Shown here piece after piece: positions 8,962-17,732 of a DNA stretch of 64,000 nucleotides (positions within the stretch are counted from its first letter, which is position 1; every line of letters begins with the position of its first letter). Source of the DNA: Elusimicrobiota bacterium. Lineage in GTDB: Bacteria > Elusimicrobiota > Elusimicrobia > 2-02-FULL-39-32. The position numbers and the translations under genes were made by a program. The stretch lies in NCBI GenBank assembly GCA_021730935.1, contig JAKFYJ010000015.1, forward strand, positions 55,098 through 119,097, written 5' to 3'. The notes under the pieces were generated by a model, which saw nothing but the letters and a program-made list of their open reading frames with translations, ran no database searches and was not told the DNA's origin.

Positions 8962-9933
8962 ATGCTCTCCTGCAGAATATGCGGAAACGCCGAAAAAAAC
9001 ATTGAACATCATGCCCGGGAGATGATGTTCGGGACAAAGGAACCTTTCGTCTATGTCGAGTGTTCCCGGTGCGGCTGTCTCCAGATCAAAGACGTTCCGC
9101 CCGACCTCGGAAAATATTATCCCAAAGCTTATTATTCCCTCCAAAAACCCGGGGCGGACAAAGAAAATTTCATCAGAACTTTCGTCCGCAGAAAACGGGC
9201 CCAATATTGCCTCAGCGGCCGAGGTTTTCTTGGGAAAATGTTCGCGGACAGGATCGGGGTTCCCGGATATTACGAATGGCTGAAAAAAGCCGGCGTTTCG
9301 TTCGGATCAAAAATTCTGGATGTGGGCTGCGGAACGGGATATCTCCTGACGGTGCTCGGGCGGGAAGGGTTCACGGACCTGACCGGCATCGATCCGTTCA
9401 TCGAGAAAGACATCCTTCATGAAAACGGAATCAAGGTGTATAAAAAGTCGACGCAGGAAGTGCGCGAAGCCTATGACTTCATCCTGATGGACAATTCTTT
9501 CGAGCACCTTCCGGACCCGCTGTTCGTGATCCAGGAACTGCACCGGCTTTTGAAGCCCGGAAAAACCGCTCTGCTCCGCGTGCCCGTCGCGGGGTCCTGG
9601 GCCTGGAGCGTTTACGGCACGGACTGGGTCCAGATGGATCCGCCCCGACACCTTTATCTCCACACGGCGCGGAGCATCGGCCTCCTGGCGGAGAAAGCGG
9701 GGTTCAGGCTGGCGGAAACCGTTTATGATTCCATCGATTTTCAGTTCTGGGGAAGCGAGATGTATAAAAAGGGAATTGCTTTGACCGACTCCAGGTCTCC
9801 GTGGATCCATCCCAAAAACGACGCGCTGTTTCCAGCCGAACAAATGCAACAATATCGCGAAAAATCTCTGGAACTCAACAGGCAGGGAAAAGGCGACCAG
9901 GCATGTTTTTATTTGGAAAAACTGCCTGAATAA
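8962..9933 (+). CDS. Class I SAM-dependent methyltransferase with N-terminal zinc-binding motif
   Basis: SAM-dependent methyltransferase. The N-terminus carries a Cys pair CRICG followed by CSRCG about 35 residues later, a zinc-binding module seen in methyltransferases of surface sugar or secondary pathways. The SAM motif I is ILDVGCGTGYLL, with the acidic motif TGIDPF after it and DFILMDNSFEHLPDP as motif IV. The C-terminal part includes DPPRHLYLHT, typical of the same group. Zn ligands begin three residues after Met, so the start must be 8962 or 8953; the promoter position favours 8962. The substrate is unknown and no glycosyltransferase is adjacent. Confidence 0.82.
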   Translation: MLSCRICGNAEKNIEHHAREMMFGTKEPFVYVECSRCGCLQIKDVPPDLGKYYPKAYYSLQKPGADKENFIRTFVRRKRAQYCLSGRGFLGKMFADRIGVPGYYEWLKKAGVSFGSKILDVGCGTGYLLTVLGREGFTDLTGIDPFIEKDILHENGIKVYKKSTQEVREAYDFILMDNSFEHLPDPLFVIQELHRLLKPGKTALLRVPVAGSWAWSVYGTDWVQMDPPRHLYLHTARSIGLLAEKAGFRLAETVYDSIDFQFWGSEMYKKGIALTDSRSPWIHPKNDALFPAEQMQQYREKSLELNRQGKGDQACFYLEKLPE

Positions 9934-9965
9934 TCTTCCTCCGTCCGTTTTTTTCTGATCTTTGC

Positions 9966-10343
9966 TTATTTCGGGGCGAAGAGGGTTTTATAATTTTCTC
10001 TATGATAATAAGCCAGGAACAAATTGCCGAGGACGAGGAAGATTGCAACCGGCAGGCCTTTGGGGTCCAGGAACGCGTGGATACAGAAGATGTTCACGAT
10101 GATGGGAGCAATGAGCACCGCGGCAAGCGTCACGAACCTGCCTGAGAGGAAAGAGATCCCGCAAACCAGTTCGACGATTTTTGCCAGAACCACGAGATAT
10201 CCCGAAGCTTCCATCCCCTCATTAAATATTTTCATGTTGCCCGTCAGCTCAGGCTGAGGATAAAGCTTGAAAAAAAAGGCGATCGAGGCAAAAATAAACA
10301 AAAGTCCCATCAAGGTCCGCACGATGATCATGGCAATTTTCAT
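9966..10343 (-). CDS. DoxX-family membrane protein
   Basis: Small integral membrane protein of the DoxX/DoxD-like family with four hydrophobic segments (about 5-22, 45-65, 72-92, 98-118). Family roles are mostly unproven, with links to redox and sulfur metabolism. The start ATG 10343 has a strong GAGGAG ribosome site. It lies 28 bp downstream of the carbonic anhydrase on the same strand and is likely co-transcribed with it. Confidence 0.75.
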   Translation of the reverse strand: MKIAMIIVRTLMGLLFIFASIAFFFKLYPQPELTGNMKIFNEGMEASGYLVVLAKIVELVCGISFLSGRFVTLAAVLIAPIIVNIFCIHAFLDPKGLPVAIFLVLGNLFLAYYHRENYKTLFAPK

Positions 10344-10371
10344 GTTTTGTCTCCTCGGATGCGTTTGATAT

Positions 10372-10971
10372 TCACTTCGTTCTGGAAGGGGTGAGGTCTC
10401 TCAAGAGCCCGTCTTCAAGGCTATAGATCACGCTGTGGACGGTGAGTTTCTGGCCCCGTTTCCAGGCGTCCTGCACGACGGTGGTCTGACAGACATTCTT
10501 GGCCTGCTCAATGACGTTCAGCTCGCAGAGGCGGTGATGCCGTTTCTCGGCGGAAGAAATTTTTTTGAGTTCCCTCTGGTGAAGGTCGCGGATATCCTGA
10601 ATGTGCCTCAGCCAGTTGTCGATGAGTCCCAATTTTTTGCCCTGCAACGCCGCTTTCACGCCCCCGCAGCCATAGTGCCCGCAGACGATGACATGGTCCA
10701 CCTTGAGGACGTCCACGGCAAACTGAAGGACGGAGAGACAATTCAAATCCGTGTGGACCACGACATTGGCGACATTGCGGTGAACGAAGAGTTCTCCAGG
10801 CAGAAGTCCCACGATCTCGTTGGCGGGAACGCGGCTGTCCGAGCATCCGATCCAAAGATATTTGGGGTTTTGCTGGTGCACCAGGCGGGAAAAAAACTGA
10901 GGGTCATGTTCCAGCTGGGTCCGCGCCCACTGACGGTTATTCTTGAAGAGCGATTTGATGTCGTGATCCAT
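10372..10971 (-). CDS. can: Beta-class carbonic anhydrase
   Basis: Interconverts CO2 and bicarbonate in the cytoplasm. The zinc site is complete: Cys43 in IGCSDSRVP, with the catalytic dyad Asp45/Arg47, and His99 and Cys102 in VIVCGHYGCGG. Length (199 residues) is that of compact bacterial beta-carbonic anhydrases of the Can type. The gene precedes the DoxX gene on the same strand. No carboxylase or cyanase lies nearby, so general bicarbonate supply is the simplest role. Confidence 0.95.
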   Translation of the reverse strand: MDHDIKSLFKNNRQWARTQLEHDPQFFSRLVHQQNPKYLWIGCSDSRVPANEIVGLLPGELFVHRNVANVVVHTDLNCLSVLQFAVDVLKVDHVIVCGHYGCGGVKAALQGKKLGLIDNWLRHIQDIRDLHQRELKKISSAEKRHHRLCELNVIEQAKNVCQTTVVQDAWKRGQKLTVHSVIYSLEDGLLRDLTPSRTK

Positions 10972-11030
10972 TCAAACGATATCGTAGATAATCCTGATGA
11001 TATAATCCAGAAACCGCCGTGGAAAAAATT

Positions 11031-11999
11031 TTACTTTGAGGACGCTCCAGAGGAAACGAGATATTCATCCAGTTTATCAAAGGAACCGGTCCAGCCCTGG
11101 GTCATCCCCGCCTTTGCCTTGACGAACACTTCAATCTCCTCAGCCGTCGCGTTCCCGAAGGCTTCCCAATTGACCGTGACGCGGGTTTGGTCAGGACCCT
11201 CTTCCGCAAAGGTGACGGCGGTGAGCATGGTTTCCGGCCATGTTGGGGCATGAGGGTGACGAGAGACCTTTTCATTCTCGTCGCAAAACTGCTGGGTATA
11301 GACGATCCGGTGCGGACGCTTGATCTCCAGATATTTCGCCCGCCCATACATCGTGGTTTGTTTTCCGTCCGTCATGCACCAGAAAGTGCCGCCGCCTTCG
11401 CGGATGTCGGCTTTGATGAAGCGCCCCGTAAATCCTGTGGGCGCCAGCCACTGCATGAAATGTTTCGGGTTGGACCACATCTCGAACACCGTCTCGATCG
11501 GCGCCGCAAACGAGCGGTTGATCACAAAGATTTCTTTATTTGATGCGTCCATTTCCAAAAACTCCGCAAGCCTGTCCCACGTCGCGTTCCCGCCGGCCTT
11601 CTTGACAAAGTTTCTGGTGTTCTCGGCCGCTTCGGGAGTGGGCAGAGTCATGGTCATGTCCATTTTCGTTTTCCCTTTCACGTCGGTGAACTGAACCGTC
11701 ACGCGGAACATGGGAGGCGTTGCCTTGGTCGCTCCGTGGTCATAAACAAGCCGCGAGTGCAAGACGATTTCGTGGTATTTGGTCAGGTTGGGATAATCTT
11801 TCCCGTCCGGCCCGTGCATCGTATAATCCCAGGTCCCGCCGACTCTCAAATCCTTGCTGTGCGTTGTGAGCGTGAACCCGCGCGGCCCCCACCATTTCGC
11901 CGCCTGAGCGGGGTCTGTATATGCCTCCCAAACAGTGGAGAGGGGAGCATCATAAATTCGAGTGATCGCAATTTCGTTTGATTTATTTTTGGCGGGCAT
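11031..11999 (-). CDS. Tandem AHSA1/SRPBCC-domain protein
   Basis: Two AHSA1-type (START-like) ligand-binding domains in one chain: repeat 1 (about 8-150) opens ITRIYDAPLSTVWEAYTDP and repeat 2 (about 160-315) opens INRSFAAPIETVFEMWSNP. Both keep the W-W-G/P-x-G-F region after the first helices. Such domains bind small hydrophobic ligands or act as stress-linked cofactors; the ligand is unknown. ATG 11999 is chosen over an upstream in-frame start because GAGGA lies 6 nt before it. It is divergent from a tandem VOC gene, a pairing often seen for these two families. Confidence 0.85.
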   Translation of the reverse strand: MPAKNKSNEIAITRIYDAPLSTVWEAYTDPAQAAKWWGPRGFTLTTHSKDLRVGGTWDYTMHGPDGKDYPNLTKYHEIVLHSRLVYDHGATKATPPMFRVTVQFTDVKGKTKMDMTMTLPTPEAAENTRNFVKKAGGNATWDRLAEFLEMDASNKEIFVINRSFAAPIETVFEMWSNPKHFMQWLAPTGFTGRFIKADIREGGGTFWCMTDGKQTTMYGRAKYLEIKRPHRIVYTQQFCDENEKVSRHPHAPTWPETMLTAVTFAEEGPDQTRVTVNWEAFGNATAEEIEVFVKAKAGMTQGWTGSFDKLDEYLVSSGASSK

Positions 12000-12144
12000 T
12001 TTTTGTTCCTCGCTTTTTTTAGCTGAAAGTTTCAGGTTCGGATTCCGGATCATATTATATCATCAGTTTCCTCTTGGATTATCGTCTGGAATTCAGCATG
12101 TGGAGTTTGTAAAATTCAATTTTCAACATGCATGGGAGGGTTTT

Positions 12145-13050
12145 ATGAAAAAAATAACGCCGCATTTATGGTTCGACAAAGAGGCGAAAGAAGCGGCCCG
12201 ATTCTACGCCTCGGTGTTTCCGAAATCCAAAGTCCGAAGCGTCTCGACGATTCATGACACCCCCTCGGGAGATTGCGACATCGTTTCGTTTGAGATTGCA
12301 GGACAACTTTTTGCCGCCATCAGCGCCGGACCCTATTTCAAATTTAACCCGTCGGTGTCGTTCATGGTCAACTTCGATCCGTCACAGGACAAAAACGCCC
12401 GCAAAAATCTCGACGCCGCGTGGAAAAAACTCTCAATCGGCGGCACCGCGCTCATGCCTCTGGACAAATATTTCTTCAGCGAACGATACGGCTGGATCCA
12501 GGATAAATTCGGGCTTTCCTGGCAGCTCATCCTCACCGACCCCAAAGGCAAGAAACGGCCTTTCATCGTTCCATCTCTGATGTTTGCGGGAAACGTCAGC
12601 GGCAAAGCAGAGAAGGCGATCAACTTCTATCTTTCCATTTTCAAAAAGGGCTCGAAGGCAGGCGCCATGCATCGATATGGCAAAGGTCAGGAAGGAAGAG
12701 AAGGCACAGTCATGTTCGCCGACTTCAATCTTGCCGGCCAATGGATGGCCGCGATGGACAATCCGCGCAAGCAAAATTTCGCCTTCAACGAAGCCGTTTC
12801 ATTTGTGGTGTCTTGCAAAACCCAAAAAGAGATTGATTATTATTGGAGCAAACTCTCCGCCGTTCCAGAGGCTGAACAATGCGGCTGGCTCAAAGACAAG
12901 TTCGGCCTTTCCTGGCAGATTGTCCCCGCGGACATGGGCAAGCTGATGGGGAGCAAAGACCCAAAGAAAACGGAGCGCGTCACCCAGGCCTTCCTCAAGA
13001 TGAAGAAGTTCAACATCGCGCAACTCAAGAAAGCTTATGCGGGGAAATAG
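12145..13050 (+). CDS. Tandem PhnB-like VOC-family protein
   Basis: Two PhnB-type vicinal-oxygen-chelate modules (about 1-150 and 155-301), each starting with the family pattern of a hydrophobic strand followed by AxxFYxSxF (EAARFYASVFPKSK; KAINFYLSIFKKGS) and each closing with WxxDKFGLSWQ. Proteins of this type are often annotated as 3-demethylubiquinone 3-methyltransferase, but they have no SAM site and their function is unproven. The start ATG 12145 follows GGGAGGG. The upstream in-frame extension back to 11962 overlaps the divergent gene and is rejected. Confidence 0.85.
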   Translation: MKKITPHLWFDKEAKEAARFYASVFPKSKVRSVSTIHDTPSGDCDIVSFEIAGQLFAAISAGPYFKFNPSVSFMVNFDPSQDKNARKNLDAAWKKLSIGGTALMPLDKYFFSERYGWIQDKFGLSWQLILTDPKGKKRPFIVPSLMFAGNVSGKAEKAINFYLSIFKKGSKAGAMHRYGKGQEGREGTVMFADFNLAGQWMAAMDNPRKQNFAFNEAVSFVVSCKTQKEIDYYWSKLSAVPEAEQCGWLKDKFGLSWQIVPADMGKLMGSKDPKKTERVTQAFLKMKKFNIAQLKKAYAGK

Positions 13051-13137
13051 AAAATTTAAAAACTCTTGTATTGAAATTGCTGTTTGTAAACCCCTGCTTC
13101 ATAGGGCGCGTTTTCCGAAGTTTTCATAGGATTATTT

Positions 13138-13169
13138 ATATTAAAAGTTCAGTCATTATCTTTTAATAT
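13138..13169. repeat. AT-rich inverted repeat, 10-bp arms
   Basis: Arms ATATTAAAAG and CTTTTAATAT separated by 12 nt, downstream of the VOC gene. It could act as a transcription-end hairpin, but it lacks GC pairs and a U-tract in either direction. Confidence 0.4.
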
Positions 13170-13191
13170 GTCAAGGTCTTATTTAAATCAA

Positions 13192-13229
13192 ATAAAAACA
13201 CCGTCGACGGTTTAAGATCATCGACGGTG
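13192..13229 (-). terminator. Rho-independent terminator of tRNA-Asn
   Basis: On the minus strand a 9-bp perfect stem (CACCGTCGA / TCGACGGTG) with a 13-nt loop is followed directly by TTTTTATTTG. It lies 14 bp past the 3' end of the tRNA gene. Confidence 0.75.
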
Positions 13230-13242
13230 ACTTCAAAACTTT

Positions 13243-13314
13243 CTCCCGAGGTAGGACTCGAACCTACAACCCTCCCGTTAACAGCGGGATGCTCCACCAT
13301 TGAGCTACCCGGGA
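13243..13314 (-). tRNA. tRNA-Asn (anticodon GUU)
   Basis: The minus strand folds as a complete cloverleaf: acceptor TCCCGGG/CTCGGGA (one G-U pair), anticodon stem TCCCG/CGGGA around loop CTGTTAA, and T-arm with GGTTCGAGTCC. Discriminator is G. CCA is not encoded, unlike the tRNA-Gln at 35,076. Confidence 0.95.
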
Positions 13315-13365
13315 ATTAAATTGGGGCTTTGCGGTGATGGGCAATATTTTAGCAGAATTTTAGGG

Positions 13366-14454
13366 TTATCGGAAGGTGCGGCGGAGTTCTTTGCGGAGGA
13401 GGCGGGATTTTTTGCGGGCTTCCTTGCGGTTGAAACTCAGGGCGTCCAGGCGGCGAGCGGCGGATCTCACGAGCAGGGTCTGGAAGGGCGCTCCGCGGAC
13501 CACGGCGCGATATTCGTTCAGGGCGTCGTCCTTTCTGTCCTCCGCTTCATAATATTTTCCGAGGACATATCGCGCGGCAAGGCTCAGGCGCGGGAACTGT
13601 TTTTGGCCGGCAAGGTCTTCTGCAATATTGAGCGATTCATGCCGCTCTCTCTGCGCGAACAAACTCAGGCTGAGGCCCAGGCTCGCCAGGGCCTTGCGGC
13701 GGGGATTGTCCGAGAGTTTTCGAATCATTTTTTTGAAATGGTCTTCACCGGCCTGCGCGTTTCCGCTTTGGATGAGGTTCATTCCCTCCACAAACTCTTC
13801 TCCAAAAGGCGTGCGCACAACCTCAGGCGTGAAATCGGATTCGATCAGGAAAGTTTCAGCGGGAAGGCGTTCAAAACCCGGGCCATCGTCATAAGGCTCG
13901 GGGATGTTTTGAGGAGAGGCGGGCACTGCGGTCTTGGGGTCGGGAGACGCGCGCGCCATTTCGCTCTCGTCTTCGGCTTCGGGGTCTTCGTCCGCCCACT
14001 GTTTCTCCACGTTCACGCTCCCGGCCGCCACAATCTCGCCGGATTCCACCAGGATCAGCCGCGCGTTCACTTCCACTTCCTGATCGTCCAAATCAATCAG
14101 GGTCCCGTTCACGATCGCTTCCACTCCCAGAATTTTTCCGATTTTCTTCGCCGACTCCCCGTCCACCGCGCCGGAACTCTCCAGTTTCAGCTCCTTGAAA
14201 ACATTTTCGATGAGCGAGCGTTCGATCACTTCCAGTTTGTTGATCTCAACCAGGTCCGTGGTCAAACGCTCAGAGATGATTGTGGACCCTTTGGACTGGC
14301 GTCCGTCATGATAAGGAAAAGGGAGGACCGCGACCCGGGCGTTCTTCAATTTCTTCGCGCCGTCGGACAGCTTTTTGGCCACCTTCTCAAGCGGATCGGC
14401 CCAGGCCGGAACCGCAAGAAAAACGAGGACGAGCAAAGACAGGAATTTCCTCAT
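13366..14454 (-). CDS. Secreted CsgG/FlgO-like protein with C-terminal TPR-like helices
   Basis: Exported protein of 362 residues. A signal peptide (MRKFLSLLVLVFLAVPAWA) precedes a CsgG/FlgO-like domain (about 35-170) with RVAVLPFPYHDG, ISERLTTDLVEINKLEVIER and GVEAIVNGTLIDL, the patterns of periplasmic or outer-membrane assembly factors. Residues about 240-350 are helical, TPR-like, with repeats of A-L-x-x-L and Y-x-x-A/E. Family members help assemble surface structures, but no curli or flagellar gene is near. ATG 14454 is supported by the signal peptide and by a promoter ending 7 nt before it; no Shine-Dalgarno is present. Confidence 0.72.
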   Translation of the reverse strand: MRKFLSLLVLVFLAVPAWADPLEKVAKKLSDGAKKLKNARVAVLPFPYHDGRQSKGSTIISERLTTDLVEINKLEVIERSLIENVFKELKLESSGAVDGESAKKIGKILGVEAIVNGTLIDLDDQEVEVNARLILVESGEIVAAGSVNVEKQWADEDPEAEDESEMARASPDPKTAVPASPQNIPEPYDDGPGFERLPAETFLIESDFTPEVVRTPFGEEFVEGMNLIQSGNAQAGEDHFKKMIRKLSDNPRRKALASLGLSLSLFAQRERHESLNIAEDLAGQKQFPRLSLAARYVLGKYYEAEDRKDDALNEYRAVVRGAPFQTLLVRSAARRLDALSFNRKEARKKSRLLRKELRRTFR

Positions 14455-14461
14455 ATCGTCA

Positions 14462-14510
14462 AATATAACAGGGAACCCGTTTGAATTCAAGACGCGCGAT
14501 TTGCTACGCT
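14462..14510. promoter_or_regulatory. Divergent promoters sharing one palindromic -35 (TTGAATTCAA)
   Basis: The palindrome at 14481-14490 supplies TTGAAT to both strands. Minus: TTGAAT (14490-14485), 17 bp, TATATT (14467-14462), 7 nt, ATG 14454. Plus: TTGAAT (14481-14486), 18 bp, TACGCT (14505-14510), about 30 nt to ATG 14542, which has its own ribosome site. Confidence 0.5.
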
Positions 14511-14541
14511 ATTGACGAAGCCACCCTGCGAAAGAGGAACC

Positions 14542-17055
14542 ATGAAAGCAGTCGTCATGGCCGGCGGGTTCGGAACGCGCCTGCGGCCTTTAACTTGCAA
14601 CCTCCCCAAACCGATGGTCCCCATGGGCAACCGCCCGATGATGGAACACATCTTTTCCCTGCTGGAACAGCACAATTTCACCGATGTGTCCGCCATGCTT
14701 TATTTTTCTCCCGAAGACATCCGCGGATATTTTCAGGACGGAAAAAAGTTCGGGCTCAAGATGAAATATTTTCTTCCCACCGGAGATTTGGGGACCGCCG
14801 GGTGCATCAAGTTCGCCCAGGAAGAGCTCGACGAGACTTTCCTGGTCATGTCCGGAGACGTGCTGACAGATTTTGACCTGACCGACGCGCTCAAGTTCCA
14901 CAAAGAAAAAAAAGCCCTCGCCACCATGGTCCTCACTCGCGTCACCAACCCCCTGCCCTACGGCGTGGTGATCATCGACGAAGCCGGACGCATCACCCGA
15001 TTCCTTGAGAAACCCTCCTGGGGCGAAGTTTTTTCCGACACCATCAACACGGGCATTTATATCCTGGACCCCAAGGTGCTCGACGAAATCCCCGCGGACC
15101 GGAACTTTGATTTTTCCAAAGACCTCTTCCCCAAACTCCTGCAGGAAAAAAAGCCGATTTATGGTTATGTCGCGAACGGATATTGGAAAGACGTGGGCGA
15201 CCTCCGGGAATATCGCCTCGCGCACCAGGACATCCTTGAAGGCCGCGTCTCCATCAAAGTGCAGGGCAAGAAAATGCACTTCGTCAAAAAAGAGCATGAA
15301 GCCGTGGTCTGGGCGGACAAGGATGTGGACGTGCAGGACGGCGTGGAGTTTTATGGCAACTGCATCCTCGGGAAAAATTGCAGGATCGAGTCCGGCGCAA
15401 AAATCGAAAATTCCGTGATCGGCGAAAACTGCGTGATCGGAAGCGGAAGCCAAATTTCAGGGAGCGTGCTTTGGAAAAACGTCCGCGTGGGGCGGGAATC
15501 CGTGGTCCGAGAAGCCGTGATCGGCGAAAAGACTCTCATCGGAGACCGATGCCACATCCAGGTGGGCGCAACCATCGCGGACGAATGCGTGATCGGCACC
15601 GGCGCCCAGATCCGCGCCAACGTCAAAATCTGGCCTCACAAAATTTTGGAAGACGGGGCGGTGCTCGCCACCAGCCTGATCTGGGCGGAAAAATGGTCGC
15701 GGTCCCTCTTCGGGGCTTATGGCATCAGCGGGCTCGGGAACATCGAAGTGACCCCGGAATTCGCGGCCAAGGTGGGCGCGGCCTATGGCGCTTATCTCGG
15801 AAAAGACGCTTATGTCGTCACTTCCAGAGACGCCCACAAAGCCAGCCGCATGATCAAACGCGCGTTCATTTCCGGGCTTCTCTCCTCCGGCGTGCGCGTG
15901 GGAGACATCCGGACTTCTCCCATCCCCGTCATGCGCTATGAAATGGGGAAAGAAGGCGAGAGCGGCGGCGTCCACGTGAGAATTTCTCCTTTCAGCGGCA
16001 ACATGATCGACATCAAGATCATGGACAAAGACGGCGGCGACATTTCCATCCTGCAGGAAAAATCCATCGAACAGCTTTTCCTCCGCGAAGATTTCAAGCG
16101 CGCCAACATCGAAGACAGCGGCGAGATCCAGGCTTCGCCCCGGTCGCAGGAATATTATAAAACCGGATTTTTAAAAGCGATCGACAAAGAAATGATCCGC
16201 CAGGCGCGCCTGAAAGTCGTGATCGATTACGCCTATTCTTCCGCGTCCATGGTTTTCCCCGCCATCCTGGGGGACCTGGGCATTGAAGTGGTCGCGCTGA
16301 ACTCTTATTTGAGCCCGCAAAAAATAACCAAAACCGAGAAGGAATTCCAAAACTCCCTGGACCAGCTTTCAAACATCGTCACGACCCTCAAGGCGGACAT
16401 CGGATTTTTGATCGACAACGGGGCGGAAAAAATATTCATGGTGGACGAGCGCGGACGGATTGTGCCGGACCACCAGGCGCTGGTCGCCGTGGCTTATCTC
16501 GCGCTCAAGAGCATGGACAGCGGAGCCGTGGCCGTGCCCATCACGGAAACCTCCGTCATCGAACTGCTCGCGGCCAAGAGCAAAATGAAAGTGATCCGCA
16601 TCCCCACCATGTCCCGCCACATCGTTTCCGCGTCCAGGGCGGAGGGCGTCCGTTTCGTGGGCGACGGCGTGGGAGGATTCATCTTTCCCGAGTTCCAGTC
16701 CGCCTTTGACGCCATGTATGCCATCGCGAAAATTTTGGAAATGCTGGCCAGCCGCAAGACCCGCATCGGCCATGTGCTCCGGGAAATTCCTTATAAGATC
16801 GATGTCCAGCACCGAAAGATCCCCTGCGCCTGGGACAAGAAGGGGCAGGTGATGCGCCTGGCGATGGAACATTTCAAGGACAAGAACCCGGACATTGTGG
16901 ATGGAATAAAAGTTAAACTGAAAGACGCCTGGGTCTTGATGATCCCCGACCCGGATGAGGCTTATTTTCACATCTGGGTGGAAGCTGAAGAAGAGCGCAA
17001 AGCCCGCGACCTCCTGCGTGACATCACGGAAAAAGTCACGAAGTGGATGGTTTAA
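14542..17055 (+). CDS. Mannose-1-phosphate guanylyltransferase fused to degenerate phosphomannomutase
   Basis: Sugar-nucleotide enzyme of 837 residues. Residues 1-235 are a nucleotidyltransferase with GGFGTRLRPLT and MSGDVLTDFD; 250-360 form a left-handed beta-helix of hexapeptide repeats; 380-837 are a phosphohexomutase-like domain. The architecture is known in cyanobacteria and other phyla and is usually named ManC/PMM. In the mutase part the catalytic serine loop reads RISPFS (about 480) in place of TASHNP, and the Mg-binding DGDGDR loop reads DNGAEK (about 624-629), so mutase activity is doubtful. ATG 14542 follows GAGGA. A role in GDP-mannose supply for surface glycans is inference. Confidence 0.85.
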   Translation: MKAVVMAGGFGTRLRPLTCNLPKPMVPMGNRPMMEHIFSLLEQHNFTDVSAMLYFSPEDIRGYFQDGKKFGLKMKYFLPTGDLGTAGCIKFAQEELDETFLVMSGDVLTDFDLTDALKFHKEKKALATMVLTRVTNPLPYGVVIIDEAGRITRFLEKPSWGEVFSDTINTGIYILDPKVLDEIPADRNFDFSKDLFPKLLQEKKPIYGYVANGYWKDVGDLREYRLAHQDILEGRVSIKVQGKKMHFVKKEHEAVVWADKDVDVQDGVEFYGNCILGKNCRIESGAKIENSVIGENCVIGSGSQISGSVLWKNVRVGRESVVREAVIGEKTLIGDRCHIQVGATIADECVIGTGAQIRANVKIWPHKILEDGAVLATSLIWAEKWSRSLFGAYGISGLGNIEVTPEFAAKVGAAYGAYLGKDAYVVTSRDAHKASRMIKRAFISGLLSSGVRVGDIRTSPIPVMRYEMGKEGESGGVHVRISPFSGNMIDIKIMDKDGGDISILQEKSIEQLFLREDFKRANIEDSGEIQASPRSQEYYKTGFLKAIDKEMIRQARLKVVIDYAYSSASMVFPAILGDLGIEVVALNSYLSPQKITKTEKEFQNSLDQLSNIVTTLKADIGFLIDNGAEKIFMVDERGRIVPDHQALVAVAYLALKSMDSGAVAVPITETSVIELLAAKSKMKVIRIPTMSRHIVSASRAEGVRFVGDGVGGFIFPEFQSAFDAMYAIAKILEMLASRKTRIGHVLREIPYKIDVQHRKIPCAWDKKGQVMRLAMEHFKDKNPDIVDGIKVKLKDAWVLMIPDPDEAYFHIWVEAEEERKARDLLRDITEKVTKWMV

Positions 17056-17732
17056 ACCCGCCTCACAAAAATATTCTCGGCAATTTCTTTCTCGAGCGCC
17101 AGGGTCGTTTCTCCGACTTCAATCACATGGGTGGGAAACGTCTGGTGCAGGCTGAAATGCGTGCCGGGGACCACTCCCAAAGACAATAACTTGTGAAGTT
17201 CCGGATGGCTCTGGAGCAGGAGATAGGCGATCTTGCCCTTCTCCCCCGATTCCAGCTTGTCGAGGGAAACGATGATCGGCTCAATGGTGTCGGAAGCGCT
17301 TCGGCAGCATTTTCCGGGCGGGATCGGAGAACCGTGAGGGCATTCCCCGGGATGCCCAAGGAGCGAGCATATGGATTCGGCCACTTCGGGCGAAATGATG
17401 TGTTCCAGCTGGCAGGCGTTGGGGTCCACCGCCTGTTCCGACAGAGCCAGGACATCCGTCAAGAGCCGCTCCGCCAGGCGATGGCGCCGCGTCACATCCT
17501 TGGCAAGCGCTTCGCCTTCTTCAGTCAAAACAATCTTGGAGTTTTCTTCTCGCGCGAGTTTCCGCCTGACGAGAACCGGGAAAGCTTCCAGACTGACGCC
17601 CTCCTCAAGCACGGCAAAAATCCTGTCTTTTTCCCTCACGCCGATCTCAAACTGGTGCCAGATCGCGCTCAGAGCCTCTTCGATGTTTTCCTGTTCCTGA
17701 CTCGGTATGGGATATTTTTTTTCCTGCGTCAT
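17052..17732 (-). CDS. DtxR/MntR-type metalloregulator with C-terminal FeoA domain
   Basis: Iron- or manganese-dependent repressor. Residues about 10-70 form the winged helix, 75-135 the metal-binding and dimer region with RRHRLAERLLTDVL, CQLEHIISPEVAESIC and LGHPGECPHGSPIP, all diagnostic for DtxR. Residues about 150-226 are an SH3-like FeoA domain (LLSLGVVPGTHFSLHQ). The ATG at 17732 overlaps the feoB stop by 4 bp (ATGA), so it is coupled to the transporter it probably controls; the FeoA part may also act as FeoB's accessory. Convergent with the ManC-PMM gene, overlapping 4 bp. Confidence 0.9.
   Translation of the reverse strand: MTQEKKYPIPSQEQENIEEALSAIWHQFEIGVREKDRIFAVLEEGVSLEAFPVLVRRKLAREENSKIVLTEEGEALAKDVTRRHRLAERLLTDVLALSEQAVDPNACQLEHIISPEVAESICSLLGHPGECPHGSPIPPGKCCRSASDTIEPIIVSLDKLESGEKGKIAYLLLQSHPELHKLLSLGVVPGTHFSLHQTFPTHVIEVGETTLALEKEIAENIFVRRV

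Noticed and set aside
11962..12145. N-terminal extension of the tandem VOC protein
   Set aside because: It overlaps the divergent AHSA1 start, and ATG 12145 has a strong ribosome site.
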